Below, piece by piece: positions 5,863 through 6,633 of a stretch of 6,633 nucleotides of DNA. The number at the start of each line of letters is the position of its first letter. Position 1 is the first letter of the stretch. Location: assembly GCA_001464165.1 (NCBI GenBank), contig LNEX01000225.1, positions 1 through 6,633 on the forward strand, written 5' to 3'. A program made the translations under genes and the position numbers. Source of the stretch: a bacterium Ga0077546 (GTDB lineage: Bacteria > Cyanobacteriota > Vampirovibrionia > Obscuribacterales > Obscuribacteraceae). Under the pieces are notes generated by a model that worked only from the letters and a program-made list of their open reading frames with translations, searched no databases and was not told where the DNA came from.

Positions 5863-6633
5863 ATGGAACTAGAAACAGTTATAGCGGTGCTGGCGATTGC
5901 ACTTGCTCTGGCATTTGACTTTGTCAACGGCTTTCACGATACTGCCAATGCCTGCGCCACGGTCATCTACACCAAGGCCCTTAAACCAAGCGTAGCAATT
6001 GTTATGAGTGGCATCCTCAACTTCATGGGAGCCTTGCTCGTTGGCACTGCAGTAGCCCAAGTCATTACTAAAATTATTCCCGCCGCATCGGTGACACTGC
6101 CAATAGTGGTAGCTGTCTTGGTAGCTGCGGTAGTCTGGAATTTGATCACCTGGTGGTATGGCATACCAGTTAGTTCATCTCACTGCCTAATTGGCAGTCT
6201 ATTCGGCGCCGGAATTACTGCAGCGGTAGCCAACGGAGCAGACTGGCGCAGTGGTGTGGAATGGCATGAATTACAAAAGGTGATTCTGGCCCTGCTAATA
6301 TCGCCATTAGTAGGTTTTGCGGCAGGCTATATCACAACCTGGGTCACGCTAAGAATAACCAAAGAAAAGGAACGCGAAGTAGACGCGAAAAAAGCGCCCG
6401 AGCAACACGCAGTAATGCGCTGGTTACACATCTTTTCTAGCGCATCAGTCAGCTTTTCTCACGGCAGCAACGACGGGCAAAAAACTATGGGCTTAATCAC
6501 CCTTATTCTCGCCACTCACTTTGCTAGCTACGGCTACCACAGCGATCAAGTGCCAGGCTGGGTTATGGGTTCAGCTGCTCTAGCTATTGCTCTAGGAACT
6601 ATAATTGGTGGCTGGCGCGTGATTCGTACGGTT
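5863..6633 (+). CDS. Inorganic phosphate transporter, PiT family (partial, runs off right edge)
   Basis: The first 257 residues of a PiT permease, an inner-membrane carrier that takes up inorganic phosphate (as metal-phosphate with protons in bacterial PitA). The first family signature sits in the first membrane segment: FDFVNGFHDTANA at residues 18-30. The inverted-repeat second signature is SFSHGSNDGQKTMGLITLI at 197-215. GIPVSSSHCLIGSLFGAG (100-117) is the conserved loop between membrane helices seen in PitA-like members. Hydrophobic segments lie at about 4-22, 43-66, 77-98, 107-124, 138-162, 204-219 and 233-250, and a charged cytoplasmic-type linker (KEKEREVDAKKAPEQ) at 167-181 separates the two halves. 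Family members are usually about 330-500 residues, so the C-terminal part is missing only because the window ends. The start ATG has only a weak AAGAAG-type ribosome binding site. The preceding 175 bp hold PHO-box-like repeats. No PhoU-like DUF47 partner gene is adjacent upstream. Confidence 0.95.
   Translation, partial: MELETVIAVLAIALALAFDFVNGFHDTANACATVIYTKALKPSVAIVMSGILNFMGALLVGTAVAQVITKIIPAASVTLPIVVAVLVAAVVWNLITWWYGIPVSSSHCLIGSLFGAGITAAVANGADWRSGVEWHELQKVILALLISPLVGFAAGYITTWVTLRITKEKEREVDAKKAPEQHAVMRWLHIFSSASVSFSHGSNDGQKTMGLITLILATHFASYGYHSDQVPGWVMGSAALAIALGTIIGGWRVIRTV

Noticed and set aside
5869..6164. Minus-strand open frames inside the phosphate permease gene
   Set aside because: Antisense to a clear PiT coding sequence with both family signatures intact.

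Overview
The window looks like chromosomal DNA of a free-living, probably Gram-negative-type bacterium of medium GC. It holds a glycosyltransferase family 9 (heptosyltransferase-like) gene, a PiT-type phosphate permease, a LysM protein and a very long low-complexity repeat protein. This mix, and a cyanobacterial-style PHO-box-like array upstream of the phosphate permease, would suit the non-photosynthetic cyanobacterial relatives (Melainabacteria/Obscuribacterales). That placement is an inference from general resemblance, not something the sequence proves.

Layout: (1) 1-2733, minus strand: one very long Pro/Lys/Asp/Glu/Gly/Arg-rich repeat-protein gene that starts at 2733 and runs off the left edge. 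It is broken by a frameshift at about 1855, inside a 51-bp tandem repeat array, where one unit is only 25 bp long. The frame beyond the break stays open for 630 codons to the window edge. (2) 2734-3006: a divergent intergenic region with a near-consensus sigma-70 type promoter driving the repeat gene. (3) 3007-4143, plus strand: a LysM-like protein with a long charged helix and an unrecognised C-terminal region. (4) 4168-5310, minus strand: a GT9 glycosyltransferase, convergent with the LysM gene across 24 bp. (5) about 5370-5687, plus strand: a small Trp/Tyr/Arg-rich protein of unknown function, divergent from the GT9 gene. (6) 5688-5862: a regulatory region with about 11-bp-spaced PHO-box-like direct repeats. 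(7) 5863 to the right edge, plus strand: an inorganic phosphate transporter (PiT family), N-terminal 257 residues.

The genes do not form one operon; strand changes separate nearly all of them. Cell-envelope work (the GT9 enzyme and perhaps the LysM protein) and phosphate uptake are the only recognisable themes. The most noteworthy items are the repeat-array frameshift in a gene whose repeat copies differ only by synonymous changes, the PHO-box-like array, and two proteins with regions I cannot assign to any family.
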